From assembly GCA_012719415.1 (NCBI GenBank), contig JAAYAK010000050.1, positions 1 through 34,493 on the forward strand: a DNA stretch of 34,493 nt, read 5' to 3'. The translations under genes were made by a program, and so were the position numbers. This DNA comes from Syntrophorhabdus sp. Its GTDB lineage: Bacteria > Desulfobacterota > Syntrophorhabdia > Syntrophorhabdales > Syntrophorhabdaceae. Below the pieces are notes generated by a model, which saw only the letters and a list, made by a program, of their open reading frames with translations, did no database searches and was not told the origin of the DNA. This document shows positions 1 to 7,523 of this stretch, in pieces; within the stretch, counting starts at the first letter, position 1, and each line of letters begins with the position of its first letter.

Positions 1-10
1 GCAATAGCCA

Positions 11-39
11 TTGACAATTCATCCTCATGCTGTTATAAC
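11..39 (+). promoter_or_regulatory. sigma-70 promoter of the tRNA-Ala gene
   Basis: A perfect -35 hexamer TTGACA (11-16) is followed after 17 nt by TATAAC (34-39), one mismatch from the consensus -10. The tRNA starts 10 nt further on. Nothing else lies between, so this promoter most likely serves the tRNA alone. Confidence 0.85.
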
Positions 40-49
40 ACTTACCTGC

Positions 50-125
50 GGGGCTGTAGCTCAGCTGGGAGAGTGCTTGACTGGCAGTCAAGAGGTCGAG
101 GGTTCGATCCCCTTCAGCTCCACCA
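50..125 (+). tRNA. tRNA-Ala (anticodon GGC)
   Basis: The sequence folds as a full cloverleaf of 73 nt plus an encoded CCA end (123-125). The acceptor strands GGGGCTG (50-56) and CAGCTCC pair with a single G-U wobble at position 3:70, the identity element of alanine tRNAs. The anticodon stem CTTGA/TCAAG encloses the loop CTGGCAG, giving anticodon GGC, which reads GCC/GCU alanine codons. The T-arm has GGTTCGATCC. It has its own promoter and terminator, so it looks like a single-gene transcription unit. The 3' end of a tRNA gene is a common integration site for mobile elements; see the possible integrase remnant just downstream. Confidence 0.97.
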
Positions 126-131
126 TTTAAA

Positions 132-164
132 AACCTGCAATATCAACAAGTTGCGGGTTTTTTT
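132..164 (+). terminator. intrinsic terminator after tRNA-Ala
   Basis: AACCTGCAA (132-140) pairs with TTGCGGGTT (151-159) through 9 bp including one G-U pair, with a 10-nt loop, followed by a run of seven T (158-164). The position, 7 nt after the tRNA CCA end, fits termination of the tRNA transcript. Confidence 0.85.
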
Positions 165-220
165 GTTGCCTCTTTTTGTGTCCCCAGACTGTCCCCAAGA
201 AACTTGTGATGTTTGCCTTT
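143..220 (-). pseudogene. possible relic of a tyrosine integrase C-terminus
   Basis: On the minus strand a short open stretch ends at a TGA (143-145) that lies inside the tRNA terminator. It reads KGKHHKFLGDSLGTQKEATK and then KPATC before the stop, and is closed upstream by a TAA at 221-223. From memory, LGDSLGT-like tails end many phage and island tyrosine integrases encoded head-on to the tRNA they use as attachment site. No catalytic part (R-H-R-Y box) remains. I infer a decayed element that once sat in this tRNA gene. The stretch is so short that chance cannot be excluded. Confidence 0.3.
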
Positions 221-371
221 TTAAACAAATCGTTTAATTATGTGTTGACAGAATTACCACGAGATTACATATTTTTCTTGAGCGATAAGTCCGTTGCGGG
301 TTGTTGCGATGTTCCCATCCATCGGTTGGCAAGAGTCGTGACACAAGAAGCCCACAAGGCGCGCTCTTTTT

Positions 372-1253
372 TTATGGCAGATAGATTGTACAGAACGCGG
401 TGAACGTCAGTTCGGGGGCAAATTCGCGGAATAGGTCCATGATCTTTTCCCGCTCTGGGTCGGAATCGGGTATTTGAATCGCCGCGTCGAGAGGGGTATG
501 CCCATCAAAATCCGCTATGTCGGTCGAGGCCCCGGCTTTGAGTAGCAACCTGATGATGCCGACGCGTTTCCGCTGACAGGCTATATGCAGGGGAGTTCTT
601 CCGAGTTTGTCCTGCGCATTCACCTCGGCTCCTTTCTGTAGGAGTACCGACACAATCTCCTCACCGCTCTTCCAGAGACTCGTATGAAGGGGTGTATTGC
701 CGTTCCTGTCGGCATGGATGTCCGGTACCGCTCTATGCTTGAGGAGTAGGTTCACGAGATCGAGCTTATTGCCATGACAGGCGGCGTGAAGGGGAACATA
801 TCCGCCATAATTCCTGATATTCACATCGGCTCCCCTGTCCAGGAGCGCTCGTACTATCTTTATGTTGCTCATCCACACGGCGGTTTGAAATGGAGTCTCG
901 CCGTCCTGCTTGCGCCCATCAAGTTTGTTCGGATCGGCATTGTACTTCAGAAGAAGGTCCACCATTTCAGTATCATCATGTTCGCACGCGCTGCTGAGCG
1001 GAAGCGATCCTCTGTATCTGCTTTTGTTCTTCTCCCTGCGCGAGGGCACATTCGGGTTCGCACCACGGTCCAGCAATAACCTGGGAATATCGAGGCCGTA
1101 GAAGTTGTATTTGCACACGGCATAGTACAATAGGGTCCGTCCGTCCTTCGCCGAGTTCGGGTCTACGCCGGCGTCCAGGAGTTTCTGGACTCTCGAGATA
1201 TCACCGTACGTCAGGCTACTTACGATGTCTGTTATCTTTGGATTCTTCTTCAT
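372..1253 (-). CDS. ankyrin-repeat protein
   Basis: A 293-residue protein built almost wholly of ankyrin repeats, which are helix-turn-helix units used for protein binding. About seven or eight units can be traced: roughly residues 5-35, 37-68, 80-112, 117-148, 149-182, 184-215, 217-248 and a last one from 250. Several match the G-x-TPLHxA...LLLxxGAxxN pattern closely (TPLHTSLW, TPLHIACQ, TPLDAAIQ). There is no signal peptide or membrane segment, so it is probably cytoplasmic, unlike most of its neighbours. The start ATG has only a weak GGGGG ribosome site. It is the last gene of a run of minus-strand genes coding for other repeat proteins and lipoproteins, but 218 nt separate it from the next one. 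Ankyrin proteins have no common catalytic role, so no specific function is assigned. Confidence 0.85.
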   Translation of the reverse strand: MKKNPKITDIVSSLTYGDISRVQKLLDAGVDPNSAKDGRTLLYYAVCKYNFYGLDIPRLLLDRGANPNVPSRREKNKSRYRGSLPLSSACEHDDTEMVDLLLKYNADPNKLDGRKQDGETPFQTAVWMSNIKIVRALLDRGADVNIRNYGGYVPLHAACHGNKLDLVNLLLKHRAVPDIHADRNGNTPLHTSLWKSGEEIVSVLLQKGAEVNAQDKLGRTPLHIACQRKRVGIIRLLLKAGASTDIADFDGHTPLDAAIQIPDSDPEREKIMDLFREFAPELTFTAFCTIYLP

Positions 1254-1453
1254 TTCTGTGCCCCCATTGAGTCTTCTTCATTCCGGGCCCTGCCGGGACT
1301 TAACCCATTTCGGCCGAACCCAGTCTGTTAACAGGCGGCGCGTGTCCCCCCCGCACACCAGGAACGTGCTCATCAAGGCGACCTCCGGGATCGTGTTGAA
1401 CGCCAACATGGAGACGAGGGTCAGGGTCGCCGCGACAGCATGTTGTGCTCCCT

Positions 1454-1511
1454 CATGCCGAGAATGTGGAACTATCCGGCATTGAGAGCCACACCGACAG
1501 TTCTCGGCATG
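1454..1511. repeat. 11-bp perfect inverted repeat spanning a stop codon
   Basis: CATGCCGAGAA (1454-1464) is repeated inverted as TTCTCGGCATG (1501-1511). Just inside, TGTGG (1465-1469) faces CCACA (1489-1493), so the two arms can form a 16-bp interrupted hairpin. The structure covers the last codons and stop of the lipoprotein gene at 1472-1966. There is no T-run on either side, so it is not a typical intrinsic terminator; it could stabilise or help end the transcript, or be a REP-like element. Confidence 0.6.
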
Positions 1512-1966
1512 CGAGAAATCCTTAAGGTCCACCCGGGAGAAAGTACTTCATGATGATGCATCCACCACATTCTCCCCCGCACGGGGCCGCTGTAACTGAA
1601 TGACTCGTGGAAACAGATCAGGCCTTCATGGGTCTTCGTGTCCTGCGCCCGGTCGACCTTCAGCCTGGAGATACCTGTCCAGGTGAGGTTGCGCGGGTTG
1701 GTGTCCCTGATGAAGTCCATGACGGCAAAGAGCGCCTTCTGGGGGTCTGCGGGCTTCGGGACCGGTCTCTCATCGAAGAGCTCCATCATCGCTGCCGTGT
1801 TCCCTTTCAGCGCGACGCTGGCCGCATGACACGCCACGCTGTAGGCGTTCTTCGGCCTCAGCACCTTGTTGTCGTTCTCAATATCGCCACCACAGCCCTG
1901 TAGGAATACTATGGCCACAAGGAGAATCACTATTGCCAGGATCGCGAGCAGTCCGTTTGTCTTCAA
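1472..1966 (-). CDS. small lipoprotein of unknown function
   Basis: A 164-residue predicted lipoprotein. An N-terminal hydrophobic segment (residues 5-22) ends in a lipobox, FLQGC, with Cys25 as the expected lipidation site, so the mature protein would be anchored in the cell envelope. I do not recognise the remaining domain; it contains WTGISRLKVDRAQDTKTHEG and a His/Trp-rich patch WWMHHH. The start is inferred as TTG at 1966, because a GGGAGG ribosome site (1972-1977) lies 5 nt before it. An ATG at 1970 is in another frame and overlaps this region. The gene begins 14 nt after the stop of the pentapeptide-repeat gene, so the two are very likely one operon. An inverted repeat overlaps its 3' end. 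Confidence 0.75.
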   Translation of the reverse strand: MKTNGLLAILAIVILLVAIVFLQGCGGDIENDNKVLRPKNAYSVACHAASVALKGNTAAMMELFDERPVPKPADPQKALFAVMDFIRDTNPRNLTWTGISRLKVDRAQDTKTHEGLICFHESFSYSGPVRGRMWWMHHHEVLSPGWTLRISRMPRTVGVALNAG

Positions 1967-1980
1967 TCATGCCTCCCGTA

Positions 1981-3135
1981 TTATTTTGCCTTCTTCTTTG
2001 CAGGCGGACGCCAGCCCAAAGGAAACTTCCTGGTGTCCTCTCTCCAGTAGTTCTCCGCCGTCTTCTTCAACTCTGCCCTCCACTGGGCCAGTTTGTCCAC
2101 GCCCGACGGGCTCAGGCATTTGTCTATGCTGCCGGGCTGGCATGTTGTTCCATCGAACCATATGACGCCGGTGAGATCCGCACCGGGGCCGAACCTAATG
2201 CATGTACTCCCGCTACTGGTACATTTCGCCCCGGTAAGGTCCATGCCGGACAGGTTCTTCGCCCCGTCCATGAAAATGACGCCGTTAATGGTCGCCCCCC
2301 TGAACGATACGTTTGTAAGGGTCGCTCCATCGAACCTGAACAGACCATAATCTCTGACCCTGCCCGATTGTGTCATCGTGACGGTAGTGCCCAAAACCGC
2401 GCCGGAAAAGTCAGCCCCGGTGAGGTCGGCCTTTTCGAACTCGAGACGGTGCAACTGTGCCCTGACAAATTTCGTACCCCTGAGATATCCCCGTCTGAGG
2501 TCCAGGTGACACATTTTGGCGTCTGTGAAGTCTGCTCCGGACAGGTCCGCCTGCGCCATGTATAATCCGTCATGTTGTATCTTCCCCCGGTGGTACCCAC
2601 ATTGGCGGAAGCCTTGTTCCACGCGCGCCAGATCGTTCTCCTCCTCCGTGTTCCACTCCGGGGTGAAGGCCTTCGTCTTCCAGTCCTTTTCATCGGGCAC
2701 CGGCAGGACAAAGCCCCTGAAATCCGCCCCCTGCATGTTGCACGGATACCACGTATTGCCTATGCGGATCCTTTCACAGTTGAAAGTGGCCTTGAACTCC
2801 CTTACGGCGGCCTCGATGACGGCCGGGACGACGGAGTTGCGTGACATCGCGGTTGTCCCCGAGTACGTTGCGCCGGGCACACCCCGGGAGACAGTTCCAG
2901 GGCCCTGTGACGTTGCGCTGGCCTCTGAGCCTGGAGCGGGCGGAGGCGGCGAATCCTTAAGCGGGTCATACGTCACCTGCTCTGAGGGCGTGAACTTCCA
3001 CTTGAGCTCCGCGGAACCCGCGGTCCCCCTCATAAGGCCGAAGATCAGGAACGCCGTCACCAGGACGAAGATCATGATCCTGACGGCCTTTCTCCTTTCC
3101 GTTTCCATGTCGAATGCGATCGCCCTTTCTCTCAT
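1981..3135 (-). CDS. membrane-anchored pentapeptide-repeat protein
   Basis: A 384-residue protein with one hydrophobic segment at about residues 18-38 (either an anchor or an uncleaved signal), then a Pro/Ser/Thr-rich linker (SPPPPAPGSE), then a C-terminal half of pentapeptide repeats. Units of the A(D/N)LxG type are seen in MQGADFRGF, QADLSGADFTDAK, KADLTGADFSGAV and GMDLTGAKC. Such repeats fold into a right-handed square beta-helix. The family includes DNA mimics that bind gyrase, but the predicted export makes an envelope role more likely here. The open frame extends 25 codons upstream; I chose ATG 3135 because GGGAGGA sits 7-8 nt before it and the upstream codons lack a ribosome site. It leads a two-gene unit with the lipoprotein downstream. 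Function unknown. Confidence 0.8.
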   Translation of the reverse strand: MRERAIAFDMETERRKAVRIMIFVLVTAFLIFGLMRGTAGSAELKWKFTPSEQVTYDPLKDSPPPPAPGSEASATSQGPGTVSRGVPGATYSGTTAMSRNSVVPAVIEAAVREFKATFNCERIRIGNTWYPCNMQGADFRGFVLPVPDEKDWKTKAFTPEWNTEEENDLARVEQGFRQCGYHRGKIQHDGLYMAQADLSGADFTDAKMCHLDLRRGYLRGTKFVRAQLHRLEFEKADLTGADFSGAVLGTTVTMTQSGRVRDYGLFRFDGATLTNVSFRGATINGVIFMDGAKNLSGMDLTGAKCTSSGSTCIRFGPGADLTGVIWFDGTTCQPGSIDKCLSPSGVDKLAQWRAELKKTAENYWREDTRKFPLGWRPPAKKKAK

Positions 3136-3513
3136 CTTACGTTCCTCCCTATCCTTTACGTACTTTAACGGTGCAATGCATAGTGACGGTACTTGGTTGA
3201 CTGTCCCCATCCTCTAATATGGTCATTCTGGAGTTGAATGCTGTGACGCACCCTCTGTGCGTGCCCACCCCTGCTTTCTGTCGAAGGAGCCGCACTCGCC
3301 TACCGAAAACAGTAGGGTGCGGATTTTACTGGATGCATGTCCGATCAGGAAACGGCTGGGGATCGATTATACTGCATATACGGCAAGGCCTTCCTCCGCT
3401 CAGGTTGTTCCCGACACCCCAATTGACAACTTCATGCCGCCGCCAATATTGGCAGCTGTCAACAAGCTGTCAACCCAATTCTCTCTTCCTATGAGGTGAA
3501 TCCACCGACTTGT
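3136..3513. other. intergenic region, no gene recognised
   Basis: This 378-nt gap separates the TPR gene from the pentapeptide-repeat gene, both on the minus strand. It should contain the promoter of the pentapeptide gene, but I see no clear hexamer pair. A short hairpin ACGCAC/GTGCGT (3246-3262, 5-nt loop) is present without a T-run. Short open frames here show no ribosome site or recognisable sequence. Confidence 0.6.
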
Positions 3514-4446
3514 TCACCAGGTCATGCCTCTTCCTTTCAGAAGTTCCTGTGCATCCCTGGATCCCAGTTTCGCCGCCTCTCTATAATCGTTTGTCTCCTG
3601 CCGCTGGTTGCCGAGTCTGCCGTAGGAAAACCCTCTGCTGTAGTAGGCTTCGGCGTGACGGGGATCGAGCTCAACGGCCTTGTTGCAGTCCTTTATCGCC
3701 TGCTGGTGATTCCCCATTTCGCCATAGGCTTTCCCTCTGTTGCTGTAGGCCATTGCGTACCCGGGATTAAGTTCTATTGCTCTGTTGAAGTCTTTTATCG
3801 CCTGCTGATGATCACCGAGCAAACTATAGGCGTCTCCTCTATTGTTGTAAGAAGTGGCATACCCAGGAGCGAGTTCTATCGCTTTGCTATAGTCCCTTAT
3901 CGCCTGCTGATGATCACCGAGCAAACTATAAGCGTTTCCTCTATTGTTGTACGCGTTGACGGACTTGGAATCGAGCTCAATGGCCTTGTTGCAGTCCTTT
4001 ATCGCCTGCTGGTAATTGCCCATTTTGCCGTTAGAAACCGCCCTGTTGATGTAAGCCGACACGTTGCGAGGATCGAGCTCAATGGCCATGCTGCAATCTT
4101 TCAGAGCCTTCTGGCAATCTCCAAGGTCGTTATAGGATCGTCCTCTATTGCTATAGGCAGCCGAATAGCGCGGATTGATGTCTATAGCCCTGTTCAAATC
4201 GCTTAACGCCTGCTGGGGATTGCCGAGGTGGTTGTACGCAGCACCCCTGTTGTTGTATGCCGCCGCATAGAAGAGGTCCTGTTCTATGGCCTTGCCGTAG
4301 GCCCTTATTGCCCCATCGTAATCGCCTTTCATCCTCAGCGCCTGACCCCTCTCGAACCATTTCTCGGCAGCGGTGGCAGCCTCTGCATGGAATGGGATGA
4401 GGAGCACCAAGGCTGCAACGATTCCTATCACAACCTTTGCTTTCAT
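3514..4446 (-). CDS. exported tetratricopeptide-repeat (TPR) protein
   Basis: A 310-residue protein with a signal peptide (residues 1-23, hydrophobic core VVIGIVAALVLLIPF, cleavage expected after AEA) followed by about eight tandem 34-residue TPR units. The repeats carry the usual pattern, for example AYNNRGNAYSLLGDHQQAI, DYSKAIELAPGYA and related forms. TPRs make a superhelical scaffold for protein binding, here in the periplasm or at the outer membrane. Neighbouring repeats are nearly identical at the DNA level (around 3800-3940), which suggests recent repeat duplication. A GTG at 4452 is in frame, but ATG 4446 is preferred because GAGG lies 5 nt before it. It is isolated by more than 200 nt on each side. 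The binding partner is unknown. Confidence 0.85.
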   Translation of the reverse strand: MKAKVVIGIVAALVLLIPFHAEAATAAEKWFERGQALRMKGDYDGAIRAYGKAIEQDLFYAAAYNNRGAAYNHLGNPQQALSDLNRAIDINPRYSAAYSNRGRSYNDLGDCQKALKDCSMAIELDPRNVSAYINRAVSNGKMGNYQQAIKDCNKAIELDSKSVNAYNNRGNAYSLLGDHQQAIRDYSKAIELAPGYATSYNNRGDAYSLLGDHQQAIKDFNRAIELNPGYAMAYSNRGKAYGEMGNHQQAIKDCNKAVELDPRHAEAYYSRGFSYGRLGNQRQETNDYREAAKLGSRDAQELLKGRGMTW

Positions 4447-4662
4447 ATTCACCTCAACAAGTGAAACCGGCCCCGATGCCTTCCGGACTGTTTCGCGGGA
4501 CCCCTTTCTCCGATCACTTCTTGCATTTCTCCCTCCTTGCCGAACCTTTCGACGACCTGGAGGTGGCTACGGTGTTAAGGGGATCCTCCTCAGGGCTTGT
4601 TCTCTGTTACACGTTATCTCCCAACCCGTCCGTGTATATGTCGATCGCCCGCCTCCTCCTTA

Positions 4663-5274
4663 TTAGAAGTTCTCGTCAATGTGCCACAAACCGTCGTGCT
4701 CTTTAACCACGAGGAACTGTCCCATACAGCGTTTCTTCTTGCATTCCTCTTCGCTGTCGTTTGCGCAGTACCACTTTCTCTCAGGATCCGTCAGCTTGAA
4801 GTGCTCCCTGATCATCCAGTACCTGACCCCCATCGCCTCACGGCCGCTCCTGGTATACCTCTTGTCGGGTGTCATGGAGTACACGCCGTACGATACGACC
4901 TTGCCAAGTATCTTTTCCTCCTTCTGGTGCCATCTCTCCTTGAGCTCGGCGTACGTCATGACATCGGTGTCCCCTTTGGCCCGTTCGGACTTAACCCAGG
5001 CGTTATGTCTCTCGATCTTTTCACCGAGCTCGACCGCGGGATACTGCTCGTAGGGCTTGTAATTGCCCTTCGCGAACTCGGCGACCACGAACTCCGCGAA
5101 CTTCTTCGGGTCCTTCCGGTCGGCATTGCTGATGGAAGGGGTGCTGTCGCAGCCGCAGACCGCCAAGAGCGTCATGGTGAAGAATCCGACAGTTGCCGCA
5201 TTGAGAAGAAAGCGGCGCCATGCCTTGTCTGGCAGTCTCCGTTCACCGGTGAACCAATTAATAACGTTTTTCAT
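4663..5274 (-). CDS. putative lipoprotein or exported protein of unknown function
   Basis: A 203-residue protein with a long charged N-terminus (1-21) and a hydrophobic segment (22-39) that runs into VCGC (Cys40, Cys42), which resembles an imperfect lipobox. The rest is hydrophilic and contains ELKERWHQKEEKILGK, YSMTPDKRYTRSGREAMGVR and a Cys pair near the C-terminus (CANDSEEECKKKRC). I do not recognise the family. The start ATG is supported by AAAGGAGGG 7 nt upstream. Its neighbours are a TPR protein and a DUF2085/zinc-ribbon pair, all on the same strand and mostly envelope proteins. Export is likely; lipidation is less sure because the lipobox lacks a small residue at -1 for Cys40. Confidence 0.7.
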   Translation of the reverse strand: MKNVINWFTGERRLPDKAWRRFLLNAATVGFFTMTLLAVCGCDSTPSISNADRKDPKKFAEFVVAEFAKGNYKPYEQYPAVELGEKIERHNAWVKSERAKGDTDVMTYAELKERWHQKEEKILGKVVSYGVYSMTPDKRYTRSGREAMGVRYWMIREHFKLTDPERKWYCANDSEEECKKKRCMGQFLVVKEHDGLWHIDENF

Positions 5275-5345
5275 GCTCTATCCCTCCTTTGTCTCTCCCT
5301 GTTCATTCTCCCGATAGGGCGTCACGGCCGAAGGCGCTCCTCCAT

Positions 5346-5669
5346 CTATCGGACACACCGAAACACCACGACTAACACTGATACAAAACCAAATCCTCCC
5401 AGGATGCCCGTTGCGAGACGTCGGTAGTTGTTCGACTCGATTCCGGCGAATTCCTGCAGACTCCAGTCAAGAAGCATGGGGCAAAGAAGCGCGAGCGACA
5501 GAACCATGCCTGGAAGGGAGGCTATCCCGGCGACCAGAAACACCGCGGCCGTCATCTGACCTATCCCAACACCCAGGCATCGGGAGCAAAATGGCAACGG
5601 TTTCCCTCTCACGCTGAAGCAGCGACTGGGTATCCCATGACACCCCAAGCGGTTGACGCCAAGCCTCAT
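5346..5669 (-). CDS. DUF2085-family membrane protein
   Basis: A 107-residue protein that begins with the Cys/His motif typical of DUF2085: CHGIPSRCFSV followed by LPFCSRCLGVGIG (Cys10-His11, Cys17, Cys28, Cys31). About three hydrophobic segments follow (roughly residues 36-58, 60-72, 83-104). The biochemical function of the family is unknown; the paired Cys and His residues suggest metal or redox chemistry at the membrane. The frame stays open much further upstream, but ATG 5669 is the natural start: it matches the family start, and its A overlaps the last base of the upstream zinc-ribbon gene's TAA (TAATG). This overlap indicates translational coupling, and GAGG lies 7 nt before the ATG. Confidence 0.75.
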   Translation of the reverse strand: MRLGVNRLGCHGIPSRCFSVRGKPLPFCSRCLGVGIGQMTAAVFLVAGIASLPGMVLSLALLCPMLLDWSLQEFAGIESNNYRRLATGILGGFGFVSVLVVVFRCVR

Positions 5670-6097
5670 TACGATCCTCTGAATGCGGACGAGATAACAC
5701 TGAGGAAGATGATCGCTCCCACGATGATCAGCAATATCAAGGCCCAATTGTTCTTCCCTGACCCACCGGGACTCGATGCTCTCCATTGATGGCCACACTT
5801 CAAGCAGCTTATGAAGATTTTGTTTGCCCCTGCTTGTCCACACAGGAGGCCGATAGGACCGTAACACATAACGCCAAGGCAGGCCTTTTGGCCGCTGTAC
5901 CCTTCCTTCATGGCTGCGACATTTCTTGAACCGCAACGCGGGCATCTTATTGCATCCTCTTCAGACTCCGCCGACCTCAACTCGGCAAGATGTGGAGGGT
6001 CGGCCACTGCACTGCCATTTGCACTGGTACCGCAGGCCGAGCAGAACCTTCCCCCTTCAGCTATCTCTTTACCGCACTTCGGGCAAAACGCTGACAT
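5669..6097 (-). CDS. double zinc-ribbon protein with a C-terminal membrane segment
   Basis: A 142-residue protein. The N-terminal zinc ribbon has CPKC (Cys5, Cys8) and CSAC (Cys19, Cys22). A second set, CPRC (Cys52, Cys55) and CLKC (Cys98, Cys101), can form another ribbon around a Gly/Cys-rich insert (KACLGVMCYGPIGLLCGQ). A single membrane helix covers about residues 118-136, so the zinc modules would face the cytoplasm if the N-terminus is inside. GGAGGAA before ATG 6097 supports the start. Its stop overlaps the start of the DUF2085 gene, so the two proteins are made together and probably act together. The role is unknown; zinc-ribbon membrane proteins of this type are common and poorly characterised. 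Confidence 0.8.
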   Translation of the reverse strand: MSAFCPKCGKEIAEGGRFCSACGTSANGSAVADPPHLAELRSAESEEDAIRCPRCGSRNVAAMKEGYSGQKACLGVMCYGPIGLLCGQAGANKIFISCLKCGHQWRASSPGGSGKNNWALILLIIVGAIIFLSVISSAFRGS

Positions 6098-6240
6098 ACG
6101 CCGGATTCCTCCGCTAGCTTAATTGTTATTACAACGGTCGTCTTTCTCGGCCGTTCATCTCGTCCGATCTCTAATGCAGGACCGTACGAAGGGGCCATTT
6201 CCCCGTTGCCCGTTCCCTGATACGTCCGTCGACGCCTCTT

Positions 6241-6501
6241 CTACCCTTCCCTGTCGGCGAGCCTCTTGATGTTCTCGTGGATCTTGAACAGAACGATCAG
6301 CATCTCACAGAAGATCCTTGCAGCAATGGCACCGCCGACGATGTAGACAAGGCCCCAGAGGAAACTACCGAACGTCATTCCGCCAAAACCACCGAACATC
6401 TTTCCAAGACCCGAGACGACGGCAATAAGCAGGAACAGCCAGTATACAAGTGTGATTATCTTCGTGGTCAGCATCGAGTCAAGAAACAAAACGTCTTTCA
6501 T
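6241..6501 (-). CDS. DUF4282-family small membrane protein
   Basis: An 86-residue protein with two hydrophobic segments (about residues 11-33 and 43-71) separated by a Gly-rich turn (GKMFGGFGGMTFG), and a C-terminal motif LIVLFKIHENIKRLA. This layout matches DUF4282, small two-helix membrane proteins of unknown function. GGGAGGA lies 6 nt before the ATG. The gene starts 32 nt after the lipoprotein gene at 6533-7144 ends, so the two likely share a transcript. Confidence 0.8.
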   Translation of the reverse strand: MKDVLFLDSMLTTKIITLVYWLFLLIAVVSGLGKMFGGFGGMTFGSFLWGLVYIVGGAIAARIFCEMLIVLFKIHENIKRLADREG

Positions 6502-6532
6502 GTGGTCCTCCCTTCAAATATTCTTGCCCTGC

Positions 6533-7144
6533 CTAAACCGCAGGCCTTAGAACGATAACCGGATTCGCGTCGGGAGATTTGATCTCCCATACATATGCCC
6601 CGAAGAGGCCGAAGAATCTTGGCACCTTCTGAGCGTTGTGTCTCAAGATCTTAACGCCACGCGCAACGCTCACAGTCAGGACACCCGCCACTTTCAAACC
6701 GATGGAACCAAGTTCGTCTATTTCTTTCTTCTGTGGCCTGATCGAAGAGATCTGCATGGACCCGTCTTTCTGAGGTTCAATGGCAAGTATCCGCAGTTCG
6801 CGACTCAAAAAATAGTACGTCTCCCCTGGCTTCCCGGTCTTCTCTACAACCACTTTGTAACGGCCGCTTCCCAGATACTTGACCTCCTTGAAACCGGGCT
6901 CCCGCCGCATCGCCTCCGCTTCCTTTTCAAGCCCGGCCTCATCCCCTTTGCTGAGAGGGCCTTTCTTTGCCTCCGAAAGGGCAAACACGTTCACAAGCGT
7001 GCCATCATAGGAGAATACATAACTCCCGTCCTTGTTCACCTTGACCTTGATATCGAAGTTCTCCGGCACATAGCACCCGGACAGCAGCAAGAAGAAGATT
7101 CCCGTCATCAGTACTAACGATAGCGATCTGAGGTTCCTTTTCAT
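6533..7144 (-). CDS. lipoprotein of unknown function
   Basis: A 203-residue predicted lipoprotein: charged start, hydrophobic stretch (residues 8-21) and a clear lipobox LLSGC with Cys24. The mature part begins with a beta-rich region (FDIKVKVNKDGSYVFSYDG), somewhat like the beta-strand domains of LppM-type lipoproteins, though that resemblance is weak. A mid-region rich in Lys/Glu (LSKGDEAGLEKEAEAMRREP) follows, and the C-terminus has VWEIKSPDANPVIVLRP. No ribosome site is well placed: GGAGA directly abuts the ATG and AAGGGG is further up. It is upstream of the DUF4282 gene with a short gap, suggesting an operon of two envelope proteins. Specific function unknown. Confidence 0.75.
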   Translation of the reverse strand: MKRNLRSLSLVLMTGIFFLLLSGCYVPENFDIKVKVNKDGSYVFSYDGTLVNVFALSEAKKGPLSKGDEAGLEKEAEAMRREPGFKEVKYLGSGRYKVVVEKTGKPGETYYFLSRELRILAIEPQKDGSMQISSIRPQKKEIDELGSIGLKVAGVLTVSVARGVKILRHNAQKVPRFFGLFGAYVWEIKSPDANPVIVLRPAV

Positions 7145-7523
7145 TCTCCAATTCCCCTTAATCTACGTTGTTCACCAAGGAATGGTGCGTTTCTGTCGTC
7201 TAACCGTCCAGACACCAGGTCAACGCTTGCTGTCCAGACACAGGCATGTCCGGGATGACCCGAAAAAGATCTCTTCTCCGTCCAATGCGCTTTGGCTTAC
7301 GTCCATCGGAATACGCGTCGCGATGGCGAGTTCCTTCGTCAAAGCAGAAACAGTGCGTAAGTCAGTCACCGTCACTGCTGATAATCAATTGTGAAAAGTT
7401 TCCTATGTAGCATGTTTATCGCCTCCGGGAAGTATTACTTAAGTCCTTTTCCCCCTATCAACCTTCCGTTACCGTGGACCACCAGACATACGCGGGCACT
7501 TTTGCCTGCAGCAGCACCTTCCT
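7145..7523. other. intergenic region, no gene recognised
   Basis: This 379-nt stretch lies between two minus-strand genes. GTCCAGACAC occurs twice about 25 nt apart (near 7207 and 7232), a short direct repeat of unknown meaning. I see no convincing gene, terminator or promoter. It marks the boundary between the envelope-protein cluster and the island-like part that begins with the AAA+ gene. Confidence 0.5.

Noticed and set aside
176-403. 75-codon + strand frame after the tRNA
   Set aside because: No ribosome site, runs into the end of the ankyrin gene on the other strand; the opposite strand gives a better explanation (integrase tail).
1278-1532. 84-codon minus-strand frame downstream of the lipoprotein gene
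   Set aside because: Overlaps the lipoprotein gene in another frame, has no ribosome site and no recognisable sequence.
3800-3960. Regularly spaced DNA repeats resembling a CRISPR array
   Set aside because: The repeats lie within coding TPR units of 34 codons and have no spacer structure.
3496-4206. 236-codon + strand frame with internal repeats
   Set aside because: The repeats are the reverse complement of the TPR units on the minus strand.
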